Source: Bugulina stolonifera
Lineage: Eukaryota > Bryozoa > Gymnolaemata > Cheilostomatida > Bugulidae
Assembly: GCA_935421135.1 (NCBI GenBank)
Contig: OW285191.1
Span: 12,713,700-12,777,699 of the forward strand
Length of the DNA: 64,000 bases
Direction of reading: 5' to 3'
Shown: positions 11,279 through 20,886 of the stretch, in pieces
Layout of the letters: every line of letters starts with the position of its first letter
How positions within the stretch are numbered: position 1 is the first letter of the stretch
Translations under genes and position numbers: made by a program
The notes under the pieces: model-generated
What the model was told of the DNA's origin: nothing
Seen by the model: the letters and a program-made list of their open reading frames with translations, nothing else
Database searches by the model: none

Positions 11279-12018
11279 TGTAATGGTTTTTGGGGGTTGT
11301 GCTGTCGTCCTAAGACGACTCTCTTGTCTAAAATGAAGAGCCTATTAGTGGTGCTAGGCCTTCTCATTGCATGAAAGATCAACAGGTACTAGCAGTCTAA
11401 TAACTACTCAAGACGACCCATGTGGTCCCGAGTCGATGCTTGTTTACTATACTGAGAAAGAGAGTGACCCCATCTAGAAGGCGGTTCAGGAGGCAAAGTC
11501 GAAGACCTTGACAACACTGGAATGACCTATCTACGAAGTGAAAGTCTCCATATATAAGTACTAGATGTGTCTTTATTGAGATCCAAGCATGAACTGAGAC
11601 AATGTACATAAAAAACAGTGTGCTTTATATAGTATAAGAACTTCCGGAGGAAGTTCTGTTAAAAAGGCCGACGTAGTGTCGTAAAAAGACAACGTAGTGT
11701 CGTCCGGAAATTGCGCAACAATATGGCGGCCGGAAGCCCGATGGCCGACCCAAAATAGGTTGAGTACAACAAAAGATGCTTCAAATCATCCAAGTCATGT
11801 ACAAAATCAATATCAGGCAATTCTGAGAGGTCGGCCCTCTTTACATGGGTATAAAAAGGACATAATTGCTCAGGAAATGCAAATTATCAGTATATACAAT
11901 GTAAGTGACAATCCACTACATAGACAATTATGTACAAGCAAGTGTAATGCAATGTAGGTATATATAATCAGTGTCATGTAGTCGGGAAACTATGTTAGAG
12001 TTTTATGTGACCATTACA
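11279..12018 (-). repeat. 5' LTR of copy 1 (740 bp)
   Basis: Ends TGTAATGG/CCATTACA. Reading on the minus strand, a TATA box (ctatataaag, 11623-11632) lies about 50 bp before an AATAAA (11572-11577), defining the promoter and a short R region. The segment beyond 11572 is U5. Confidence 0.8.
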
Positions 12019-12213
12019 ATAGACCATTGATAGTATGCTTGAGGTTCTCTTCTGGATTTTTTATCAATTCTGCATACTGTTGCTTTACAAGTGAGTATAC
12101 TGTGATGGTTCTAGCTGGTAGTAGTTCACAGTATTAGGATTGACTTCAAGTTTACTAGGCCACCTAAAGTGCCTCGCATCCTGGCTGCTCCATCACAATA
12201 TTGTAATATACAT

Positions 12214-14910
12214 GCACATGAGTTGAAGGAACCATCTGCAGAGAAAAACTTGTATAGAAACTTTATTGCAAGTAATGTAACTTCAGACAGTCAGCAACAG
12301 AAGTAATTCATTGCAAGTACTAGAGAGCTGCGTCTAAATAGACTGTTGCCTATTTGCAAATATATCACACTCGGTTCAAGGCTCTCACACAGCAGTTATG
12401 TGGCTCAGTGAAATTATCCATGACTTGAATAGGCCCATATAGCTATCAAAAACTTTTAGCCTAAAGTATAACATTGTATTAATAATCAGATTGCATATCA
12501 TCATGTTGAAATATAATATACAGTATAGGTCTATTCCATAACTCCAGGTTTCATAGAGAAGCTAGGCCTATTGTACATCGCAATGAATACAAATAACCAC
12601 AATCAAGATTAATGGAACTATAACACATTACGTACATTAGCCTGGTGAAATTTTGCTGTAAACTGTCAACTTGTAGCTTGTGGCACTACTAACAACACTA
12701 ACTAACAATAGGCCTATATTACATGTACAATAGTATTTTAATCTTAATGAATCAACAAGAAAAGAAATTATTATTATAAATAATTATTGGTAATTATTAT
12801 AATTTATATTATAGGCCTAATAAGTATTAAGCCTATGTAATAATAGCACAGGGTATATATTTTTAAATATATTATATCTAATAATATAATATTGCAGCAG
12901 AATCTTATGTTCATGTTGGATGTACATGTATGTGTTGTATATAAAATATGCTAGTAGAAACTATCTTAGACTTGTGTTCAATAAATAGGAAGGAATATTT
13001 GAAAAGATTGTTGCGAGTCACTAGTCACTAGTAGAACCAACTCTACATTTAGCCAATTAGCTGAGATATTAACTGGTACTGGGATTAATAGTTGTGGCTC
13101 ATCATTCTCAGCTAACTCGCTGTCGGACTCACTGCTGTAACCTTCTTCGCAATCTAATAACTGCTAAAAAATCTTCCTTAAATCCTAAAACTACATTTCA
13201 TTTTGATGACGCGATGTTAGCTTTGATTCAGTAAACAGAAAGTTATGCTTATACACAACAAAAAAAACCCAGATTCATTGAAATTGCTTCAAGTTGAAAA
13301 AAAATATCAAAATCCAATATGGCGGAATCTCCCATAGCAACCACAAAATTTTCTTATTTTTTACTTTATTAAAAATTTGTTTCTACTTTTTTAACAAAAT
13401 TGCATAAGGAACATGTTGAAGTTGTGTCTGGTGTTGAAATACAAAAATAGTGTACCAATGGGAAATTTCACTGCAATAGCTGTTATTGGCTCTACTGTAA
13501 ATTTACAACGATGCCCTTAAGGTACATTTCTATTTGCTCTGGCTCATTGTATAAAATAATTATAGGCCGATAAAACCAAAAATAAAATATTGTGAGTTTA
13601 GTTTATATTTATAAACTTGGCTACAACAACTTAGTTATCTTATAGGACAATATTCTTAGATTATGATAGTATAAATATCGTAATGGTTTCTGTGATTTGG
13701 TGCGGTCGTCCTTGGACGACTATCGACCCAGAAATGAAGTGCCTATGAGTGGTAATAGGACTTCGCATTACATGAAAGATCGAGCGGTCTCAGTAGCCCA
13801 ATAACTACCAAAGACGACCCATCTGGTCCCAAGTCTGACCTTCAAACTATACGTTGAAAGAGAGTGATCCGACCTAGTAGGCGGTTCGCTAAGCGAATGA
13901 CCTGACAAAAGGAAGTGAAAGTCTCTGTATCAAGTATAGATGTGTCTTTATTGAAAGCCAAGTGAAGACTGAGACAATGAACAGTAAAACAGTGCCCTTT
14001 ATATAGTATAAGGACTTCCGGCCGACGTAAGGTCGGGAAAAGACGACGTGTGGTCGTCTGGAAGTTGCACAACAAGATGGCCGCCGGAAGCCCGACGGCC
14101 GACCCAAAATAGGTCGGGTTATACAAAAGTTGCTTATAATGGTCCAATTCATGTACAAAATGAATATCAATGGATTCTGAGAGGTCGGGCCTCTGTACAT
14201 GAGTATAAAAGGCATAAAAGACTTAGTAATAATCATACATGAGTGCACATTAGTATGTAATGGGTATAAACACATGAATACATGTATATAGACAGTAATT
14301 AAATGGTTTAACATGCAATACAATTGAATGTAAGTATACGAGCAACTAAGTATGAGAGTTTGAGTGTCAGCTAAGTAGCGCTGTGACAACTACTAGGCAC
14401 TTAGGGTGCTGTAGGTCTTTGTCCGGTAGCTGGAGTCGTATACAAATGTCCTGTACCATTACAATATAACAATGATACAATGGTTAAAAGTTAAGTATAG
14501 TATCGATGATGATGTCCGTGTGTCTAATGTCATGATTGCTCTTTTAACCACAATTTAACTAACTTTAATTGGCAGCCTGGTGAATTTGAAAGTCCTGTCC
14601 CTAATGTGTCACTGTCACATGAAGCATACAAGCATCTTCCCATGATTAAATTAGAAAATAATTAAATATAACCAAGTATAACAAAGTTGTCGCTACAGCT
14701 AACTAATGCTCACTAAAGAACCGTTAAGACCGCAGTGAATAATCACGACGCTCCCAAGTGAAATCCGAAATAATATTCGAAATTTCTAATTTTCTATTTA
14801 GATTATCACCAAAACAAAACTGAGTTTTCTAATATAGATTGGGGTACTGCAAATGACATATTTTTTCCAATGTATACAAATACAGTTGAAAAAGCGTGGT
14901 TACTTTCACT
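12214..14910. mobile_element. 5'-truncated copy of the TTAA element, interrupted by a solo LTR
   Basis: From 'tatacatgcacatgagttgaagg' onward this matches 52065-54144. It ends in the same terminal sequence (tactttcact) followed by TTAA at 14911-14914. Its left terminus is missing. Relative to the full copy it lacks about 700 bp near 12340 and has about 540 extra bp at about 13004-13545. No transposase gene is seen. Confidence 0.7.
13679..14463 (-). mobile_element. Solo LTR, family 1, inside the TTAA element
   Basis: The LTR is 785 bp, starts CGTAATGG (first base changed), ends CCATTACA and is flanked by ATAT (13675-13678, 14464-14467). The related element at 53700-53720 carries the empty site, reading straight through agtataaatataacaatg, which proves insertion with a 4-bp duplication. 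Frames at 13842-14389 are LTR sequence. Confidence 0.9.
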
Positions 14911-15003
14911 TTAAGAGCCTTTTCAGACTGCCATTTATGTTGGCTAATTCCAACAGTGAGTGGCCAATGCTAACCACAATGTGATTAGCTATTACTGTAC
15001 TAT

Positions 15004-16206
15004 TGTAGTGTTCTCAGCTCACTATTGCATGCAGACTCTCATAACTGTAAGAGATTAACCTAATTACTCTCTTGCCTACTGAATGCATACACAGCAATCA
15101 TAAATTGCCTATTGTTATTGTCACTATTATTATCCAATCATGTAAAGCTTACTGTATTAGCATTATTATTTACTAAATCTTTTCTTCTTGCCTGTTGTAC
15201 ATTATGGCCGATGTACCAGAATATTGTGGTGAAACAGCCTGCCTGGACAACGAACTGAGTTCTTACTCTTCTTGTACATTGACATTATACTGACATTATA
15301 TGCATTCATACTTATTCATATTCATTCATGCGTGTGTCTTATCTTATACCAGTATTATCATGCATGCGTGTACCACTTATATCCAATAAACTTCTATTGT
15401 GTGCCTTACTATTATTCCCTGTCAATCAGACTATTTGAATTACAACTTGGTTTTTCCCACATACTTTTTGCAATTACCTTCTCTTGTCTGATTATATTAA
15501 ATAGAGTCTTCTGCCATATTATATTATAAGTATCACTTGGGGCTGATGCTTTAGAAAAGGCTCATATTCATACACTTTATGTTTTACGTTATAGTAAGCA
15601 CTTTTTGTGCCAAGGCCGACCCTTTTTATGGCCGACGTCGGGCGGAACCATCCACGTTGTTGCATCAGTTCCAGACCCGATACCTTATCGGCCTCTTTTG
15701 ACCGGAAATAGATATAGTATAAAGGGCAGTACATTTTCTGTATTAAATCAGTTGTTGATTGCGCTCTAATAAAGCAACATCTCCTAACTCAAACCTATAG
15801 AGACTTTCTCTTCTAGGCGGGTAACTCCACCGGCGGATCCATAGATCCATACGGCTCGAGTTCATCCCCATCTTTGTTTAAGCATATCTCTACACCACTT
15901 CTATGACTTAGGTCGACCCCGGATTCTACATGAATCTAGCGTCGGGCCTAAGCTTCTAGAATACCAGATCTTTCATTGCACTCCTCTGGAGTATAAAGTC
16001 TACAAGACCTACGTCGGTCCTCAGCTCTCTAATGAGTCTCGGCATCGGCCTACGTCAGATATACATACCAATAAGAGCATATAAATACTGTTCACTCTTT
16101 ATGTAATGAGCAGAAGGTTACTTGGTCGGCCTCTACTACCTTCCAAGCCCTTCCCATACTAGTGGCCTATCGGCACTCCTATGTAACTATACTCGAAAAC
16201 ATTACA
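15004..16206 (+). mobile_element. Solo LTR, family 2 (1.2 kb)
   Basis: Begins TGTAGTG, ends ACATTACA and is followed by ATAT. It holds a promoter-like TATA (tagtataaaggg near 15716), an AATAAA (ctctaataaagcaac near 15767) and the shared block 'gccgac.tcgggcggaaccatcca'. Related copies are at 35307-36230 (minus) and 50629-54445 (plus, split). The frame at 15519-15734 is LTR sequence. Confidence 0.75.
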
Positions 16207-16906
16207 ATATGCTAGTTTTCACATATTATATCTTTTACATGATTGTAAGCAGTTTTAGTAATGGCCATACATGACAAGTTGGGCTGGCATCAAAGAGGAA
16301 GATTTTTACGCGTGAGACAACCCTCGCCAACTCTGCTAAAATGTCATTTAACAATGAGCACTACACTTTGTGGGCTGTCTGCTGTGGGCACAGCTCTCAG
16401 TTACATGTAGTTACAAACTAAGCTGGTGAAAAATGTCTTACTTCAAGTACAAGCACATGTACTAGGTTGCTACAAATACTGGCACACAGAGTTGTTTGCC
16501 AGCACAGAACTAGTGAAGACAGGCTAGGTCTCCGACTAAGGCAACCATGATGTCTCATAGAAGTGTGAAGATAATATAAGATAAAACAAAAGAATATTAA
16601 TTTAAATTGTTGCAATTAGTTTAGAGGCTGTCACATAACTCATATTACATAATTATACTGACTGTTTGTAACCAATCTGGTCACAGTTGTGTTTTGAGGC
16701 CATTTATTAAAGACCAGGAAGGAACATTAATTACTACCTGATACTGTGCATGACCATGAGATACTACATTATATTATATATTCTATCCATTTACATGTAC
16801 TATCTATTGCCAAACAAAACAAAAGTTCTTCATTTAAATAGTTGGAGAGACTAAGCTTTCATACTGTAGCATTAAAAACAAGATAGCTCCAAAGCAAATT
16901 ATATCA
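16207..16906. other. No gene recognised
   Basis: AT-rich stretch between the family-2 LTR and the Polinton. No supported exon. Confidence 0.4.
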
Positions 16907-16912
16907 TATAAA
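16907..16912. repeat. Polinton target-site duplication, left (TATAAA)
   Basis: TATAAA immediately before the AGTAGTATAG terminus, repeated after the CTATACTACT terminus at 26672-26677. Six-bp duplications are the Polinton norm. Confidence 0.9.
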
Positions 16913-17460
16913 AGTAGTATAGTCAGTGCACTTCTATACAGACACGCACTCATTGACCCCTGTTTTCAACCAATCACAAGCCGGTATTTCCGATTTCAAC
17001 CAATCACAGAAGAGCACAAAAATTTTGCACACGACCTTGCCAAGGTCACCCCAAAATCCCCCCTTCTGATTGGTCGAAAAAACATTTGCACACTTGACCC
17101 CAAACCCGGCCACGACCCCTTCCCTCCCTCCTTCCCACCCTCCTCCCCTCCCCCACCCCCATTCCTCCCTCCTCCCCCGCCACCGCCCTCGTCCCGTCCG
17201 CACCGCCGCCGCCGCCACCACCACCCTCACCACCGCCACCACCACCACCACCGCCACCACCACCGCCGCCATCACCGTCATCACCGCCACCCCTCCTCCA
17301 CCGCCGCCCACCCTCCCCCGCAACCCCCACTCACCCGACCGATCGTTTGAGGCGGTCAAGCCGCGTCCGCCCACGTTGCGTGCGGCGCTGACCGTACACG
17401 TGGAGGCGACGCCAGTGCCCCGTATCCACCGGGCCAAGCGACTAGGCCGCGGCCCGCCGC
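16913..17460. repeat. Polinton left terminal inverted repeat
   Basis: About 548 bp, matching the reverse complement of 26116-26671 apart from small indels in the triplet tract. The outer part holds three CCAAT motifs (aaccaatcac twice, and gattggtc inverted). The middle (about 17150-17310) is a CCN/CCG/CCA triplet-rich tract. The inner part is GC-rich unique sequence (ccgcgtccgcccacgttgcg). Frames read from it on both strands are compositional and not genes. Confidence 0.9.
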
Positions 17461-17486
17461 CCATCCCGAGTTCCACTGGGGTGGGA

Positions 17487-17497
17487 CTATAAAAGAT
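17487..17497 (+). promoter_or_regulatory. TATA box for the first Polinton gene
   Basis: actataaaaga lies 27 bp inside the left TIR and about 55 bp before the ATG at 17549. This is a normal core-promoter distance. The CCAAT motifs of the TIR lie upstream. Confidence 0.5.
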
Positions 17498-17548
17498 AAG
17501 TCTGTCTGATGATAGTATTAATACAAAGAAGACTTAGTCATAGCAAAC

Positions 17549-18874
17549 ATGTCTTTTCTCACCGAAGGAGCAGCGGGGAGATATGTACTTTTAAAGGAAG
17601 TCCTCCCGAAGTCTGTATGGGATTATATGATCAAAAGTAATATCGAAGAGACGAATAGTCCATGGATGTGGTATTGGGTTGACAGACTTGCTCATAATTC
17701 CTTAGTGGTAGAGCTTGCCATCTATTTTAGAACACTTTCACTCTCTATGAATATCCCTTTTAAGATAGGAGAGGAAAAGTTGAGGAAAATGACACTTTGT
17801 TATGAAGACTTAACAGGAGCTAGGTCAAGATTTTCATCTATGGTAGAAACAAAAAACGCATCCCTTTCTTCTCCCTTACTCCTTCTTAGGAATGCGGAGT
17901 TGTCAACCTGGTGTAGAGTGGAGGTTGAGAAGATTATTGAAGATGGAAACTGGGGTGAAACTGGTGTGGGAGCGGAGGCAATTTTTAACACTCACTTCTT
18001 ACTATATCTGGATAATGAACCTGGTGGGGAAGGCTCAAAGAATGAGCTCTATCATAGAGTATTGAACATATTAAAGGATGGAGCAAGAAGATGTCGCTTT
18101 GAGGATGGGAAGGAGAAATCGCGAGCGAAGAGGAGTTTCAATGAAGAAAGCATCCCTGGTTTAATTCTTAGTAGAGGTAATAAGCTATATGCAGGGCGAT
18201 TGTTTGGAGAACTAGATCCATCCAAGAATGGGTTAGAGGTGATAAGAAGCCCTTCACCAGGAGAAGCTAGATTAGAGGTGAGAGAGACTTCTACAGGAGA
18301 GACTAACCAGGTTATGATAGAAGAGGCTGAAATGTGTGGCATTGGAGAACTAGATCCATCCAAAAACGGGTTAGAGGAGATAAGAAACCCTTCACCAGGA
18401 GAAGCTAGGGTGGAAGTGAGAGAGACTTCTACAGGAGAGAATGACCAGGTTATGATAGAAGAGCAAACTCATGTAGAAAATAAAGAAGAGGCTGAAATGT
18501 GTAACAAAAGGGAACAAGAGATTAGAAGGATAGAACTAGAAGTGGCACTACGAAAAGTGGATATAATCGGAGCACAGGGGTGGAAAGAAGCACTAGAGAT
18601 GCAACAGAGCATTGATGAAAGGAAAGAGAGAAGAGCGAATCGCATTGCTATCTTAGAGAAAAAGTTAACAGAGGAAAGAAAGGAAAAAGAGAGGCTAATG
18701 ATGGAAATCGAACGTTTGCAAAAAGAAGAAGAAGAAGAAAAGGATAGTGTATCAATTATTGATCACATACTTCCCCACCTGGCTAACAAGCTAGATGCTG
18801 ATGATGCAAAAGCAGAAGGGGAAGATACTAAACTCCCGCAGTGGGTTCCAACAGGGGAAAGTAATGATGAATAA
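17549..18874 (+). CDS. Polinton protein of unknown function with internal repeat and coiled coil (441 aa)
   Basis: This is the first gene of the element; I do not recognise its family. The N-terminal ~190 residues look globular (WDYMIKSNIEE, WMWYWVDRLAHNSLVVELA, CRVEVEKIIEDGNWGE). At about 215-310 a segment of about 50 residues occurs twice in tandem (GELDPSKNGLEVI..., then GELDPSKNGLEEI...), both followed by PSPGEAR and VRETSTGE. The C-terminal ~120 residues are strongly charged coiled coil (RIAILEKKLTEERKEKERLM). No Walker, HUH, exonuclease or palm motif is visible, so it is not an obvious replicase. Its position next to the TIR is where polymerase or accessory genes often sit in larger Polintons. 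The AATAAA at 18870 overlaps its stop codon. Confidence 0.8.
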   Translation: MSFLTEGAAGRYVLLKEVLPKSVWDYMIKSNIEETNSPWMWYWVDRLAHNSLVVELAIYFRTLSLSMNIPFKIGEEKLRKMTLCYEDLTGARSRFSSMVETKNASLSSPLLLLRNAELSTWCRVEVEKIIEDGNWGETGVGAEAIFNTHFLLYLDNEPGGEGSKNELYHRVLNILKDGARRCRFEDGKEKSRAKRSFNEESIPGLILSRGNKLYAGRLFGELDPSKNGLEVIRSPSPGEARLEVRETSTGETNQVMIEEAEMCGIGELDPSKNGLEEIRNPSPGEARVEVRETSTGENDQVMIEEQTHVENKEEAEMCNKREQEIRRIELEVALRKVDIIGAQGWKEALEMQQSIDERKERRANRIAILEKKLTEERKEKERLMMEIERLQKEEEEEKDSVSIIDHILPHLANKLDADDAKAEGEDTKLPQWVPTGESNDE

Positions 18875-18914
18875 AAGTGTATAGATTTCAATTGTTCTCT
18901 CAAACAAGAGCAAG

Positions 18915-19322
18915 ATGTCAAAGCAAGAGGTGGTATGTAGAAATGAGAATTATGAAGATGTGGCTGATGGTCTCTTAGATGAAGTAGTAGCTATCTCTGT
19001 TGAAGAGGGAAGGGAGCAAATAGGAGAGAGAGGCAACAAAAGAAAGAAGTTCACACTCTACATAATCATAATACTATTTATACTTTCTTGCTCATCTTTA
19101 TCCGCATCAGTTTACTCATATCTAAGTGATAGGGAACCACCCAATGGCAAAGACAAAGGACTACTTAAGCAAGGACACTTTTTAAAAACAAACACAACTC
19201 TATTAGCTACTCAACTGGATCAGCATGCGTCCACACCAAGAAATCGCTCTTCGCTTGCAGAGTCCCTTCACAGCTCTAGTCTGTGGTCCAACAGGGAGTG
19301 GAAAAACGGAACTACTATTTAG
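18915..19322 (+). CDS. Polinton membrane protein, single TM segment (135 aa)
   Basis: An acidic N-terminal region of about 40 residues precedes a basic stretch (NKRKK) and one hydrophobic helix of about 22 residues (FTLYIIIILFILSCSSLSAS, about residues 51-70), then a hydrophilic tail. No signal peptide; topology uncertain. The last about 98 bp overlap the ATPase start in a different frame, so the C-terminal ~30 residues may be a by-product of overlap or of an old frameshift. No recognised family. Membrane proteins of this size occur in many Polintons and adenovirus-like elements, but I cannot assign a role. Confidence 0.6.
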   Translation: MSKQEVVCRNENYEDVADGLLDEVVAISVEEGREQIGERGNKRKKFTLYIIIILFILSCSSLSASVYSYLSDREPPNGKDKGLLKQGHFLKTNTTLLATQLDQHASTPRNRSSLAESLHSSSLWSNREWKNGTTI

Positions 19323-19884
19323 TCTTATTAAGAGAGTTGATGAAATTGCTTCACCCACTCCTGTTGAAATCATTTACTGCTATGGAGTTTGGCAACGCCG
19401 CTTTGAGGATTACAAGGATAAAGTAAGGTTTCATTCAGGACTCATTGATGTAGAAATGGATATAGAGCGTGATGGGAAGAATCGCTGGCTCATCATTGAT
19501 GACTTGATGGGTGAAGTCGGGGGGAAAGAGACTACTAATGCAATCTTTACAAAGTTCAGTCACCACCTGAACATAAGCGTCTTTTTCTTACTACAGAACC
19601 TTTTCCCGAAAGATAATAGAACAGTGTCAATAAACTCACAGTACTTTTTCTTGTTCAAGAACCCCAGAGACGGAATGTCTGTTACCAATCTTGCAAAGCA
19701 GGCTTTTCTTCAGAGTAGAAGAGCTGTTCAAGAAGCTTTTAGTGATGCTACACGTAAGCCACACTCTTTTCTATTCTTGAATCTTCACCAGGAAACCCCG
19801 GAGTGGGCTAGACTGATCGGTAATTTTGCTTCTGAGCACTCTCCCATGACTGTATATATCCCGAATACTCTGGAATATAAGTAG
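19225..19884 (+). CDS. FtsK/HerA-type DNA-packaging ATPase (219 aa)
   Basis: This is the genome-packaging motor of the Polinton, which would move DNA into the preformed capsid. Walker A GPTGSGKT is at about residues 21-28 and Walker B RWLIIDDLM at about 87-95. A conserved QN pair follows a hydrophobic strand (ISVFFLLQNLF, about 117-127), as in A32/FtsK-like packaging ATPases. The length is typical for the family. The ATG at 19225 precedes the Walker A by only 20 residues, which fits family members. The frame is intact, with no break seen. Confidence 0.93.
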   Translation: MRPHQEIALRLQSPFTALVCGPTGSGKTELLFSLIKRVDEIASPTPVEIIYCYGVWQRRFEDYKDKVRFHSGLIDVEMDIERDGKNRWLIIDDLMGEVGGKETTNAIFTKFSHHLNISVFFLLQNLFPKDNRTVSINSQYFFLFKNPRDGMSVTNLAKQAFLQSRRAVQEAFSDATRKPHSFLFLNLHQETPEWARLIGNFASEHSPMTVYIPNTLEYK

Positions 19885-19916
19885 CATTCACATCTCTACT
19901 CTCTCCATAAACTCTC

Positions 19917-20315
19917 TTGGACTCGAAGAGAGCACATCCATCATCAAGCATGAGATACATTAATTCACCCAAGTATTCTCCAAGGTTGAGGAGGAATGCC
20001 TTGAGTATATATGCACTGACGAAAGCATCTGCAACTATCAGAGATTCAACCATTGCTGAGGCTAACAAAGACCTTATACTCGCTCTTGTTGAGTGTGCTA
20101 GAAATGTATTATTAGGTAATGTTCATCTAACTACCGCTCAGTTGAACTCTCTACGTCGACATAGAAGGGCCATTGAGGATCTCACCAACTCTCGTACTAG
20201 TGTGAGGCAGAAAAAGTTAATCCTACAACGTGGCAGATTTTTAGGTCTTCTTTTGAAGCCATTGGCAAGTTTACTCGGAGGTGTGCTTGGTGGATTAGGT
20301 GGTGGACAAAGGTGA
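19917..20315 (+). CDS. Small basic Polinton protein with Gly-rich hydrophobic tail (132 aa)
   Basis: A Ser/Arg-rich start is followed by a helical, basic middle (QLNSLRRHRRAIEDL, SVRQKKLILQRGRF) and a hydrophobic Gly/Leu-rich C terminus (LLKPLASLLGGVLGGLGGG). Small proteins of this design (basic helices, then 'QKGGFL..LL..LL' type tail) recur in animal Polintons and related elements, often next to the ATPase. A virion-associated or membrane-active role is inferred, not shown. It overlaps the next frame by a few bases. No break seen. Confidence 0.7.
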   Translation: MDSKRAHPSSSMRYINSPKYSPRLRRNALSIYALTKASATIRDSTIAEANKDLILALVECARNVLLGNVHLTTAQLNSLRRHRRAIEDLTNSRTSVRQKKLILQRGRFLGLLLKPLASLLGGVLGGLGGGQR

Positions 20316-20316
20316 A

Positions 20317-20886
20317 ATGAGTCTCAAGTTTTCTAAAAAGTATCTTCTTATGGATAAACATACATATGAATCAATGAATAGTAGAAACAACAAAAAAGAA
20401 GGAGAGCATCTACCCTCACTCTCTACAAATGGGGATCTACTCCTGGCAGAAAAAAGCAGAAAAGATGTAATATCTAACCTCAAAAACTCTGATACAGACA
20501 TCTACTCTCAGCTAGAGCAACATGCTCATAAAATGAATAAGTTCCTAAAAGAGTTGGAGAGATCACGCCATCCCCAGCAGGAGTTGTATAATACATTAGA
20601 GGGAATTAACACTAGGTTTAATGAAATGCATACATGGAGACAAAGAGAAGAAGAAGCACAAGAGCGAGGGCGAGAGAAAAAAAGAGATGATGAAAAGAGG
20701 CAAAGTGGCTCAAGGTCACCACTACCACACCCATATAGGAGAGAAACAAAACCAGAGAGGTCAGAAGCTGGCGCACGTTGGAGTAGGAAGGGTGATAATA
20801 GAAGTCCTATCAAAACTAGGTCTAGGCGAAAGCTTCCTAAAACCCCTCTTGCAAGCGATAGTAAAACAGAAAGATGGATGATATAG
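20317..20886 (+). CDS. Polinton charged protein of unknown function (about 190 aa)
   Basis: The open frame starts at 20299, overlapping the previous gene; the Met at 20317 (MSLKFSKKYLLMDKHTYESM) is the more plausible start because it clears that overlap. The middle is helical (SQLEQHAHKMNKFLKELERS) and the C-terminal half is very rich in Arg, Lys, Glu and Ser (EEAQERGREKKRDDEK, SPIKTRSRRKLPKTPL). It could be a nucleic-acid-binding or scaffolding protein; I do not recognise it. The end overlaps the integrase start by 13 bp. Confidence 0.6.
   Translation: MSLKFSKKYLLMDKHTYESMNSRNNKKEGEHLPSLSTNGDLLLAEKSRKDVISNLKNSDTDIYSQLEQHAHKMNKFLKELERSRHPQQELYNTLEGINTRFNEMHTWRQREEEAQERGREKKRDDEKRQSGSRSPLPHPYRRETKPERSEAGARWSRKGDNRSPIKTRSRRKLPKTPLASDSKTERWMI

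Larger units (their letters stand above)
8158..12018 (-). mobile_element. Non-autonomous LTR retrotransposon, family 1, copy 1
   Basis: The element is flanked by a 4-bp target duplication ATAG (8154-8157 and 12019-12022) and reads right to left: 5' LTR 11279-12018, primer-binding site 11258-11277, gag-like frames about 10879-10010, second ORF about 9887-8467, truncated 3' LTR from about 8453 down to 8158. No protease, RT, RNase H or integrase is seen, so it must borrow these functions. Both coding regions are broken by frameshifts. The copy at 56383-60559 has the same layout, so the pol-less structure predates both insertions. Confidence 0.85.

Noticed and set aside
16934..17492. Gly/Val- and Pro/His-rich ORFs in the left TIR, mirrored at 26084-26680
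   Set aside because: Triplet-rich TIR sequence that is open in many frames. The mirrored copy gives the same peptides, and the composition is non-biological for a protein.
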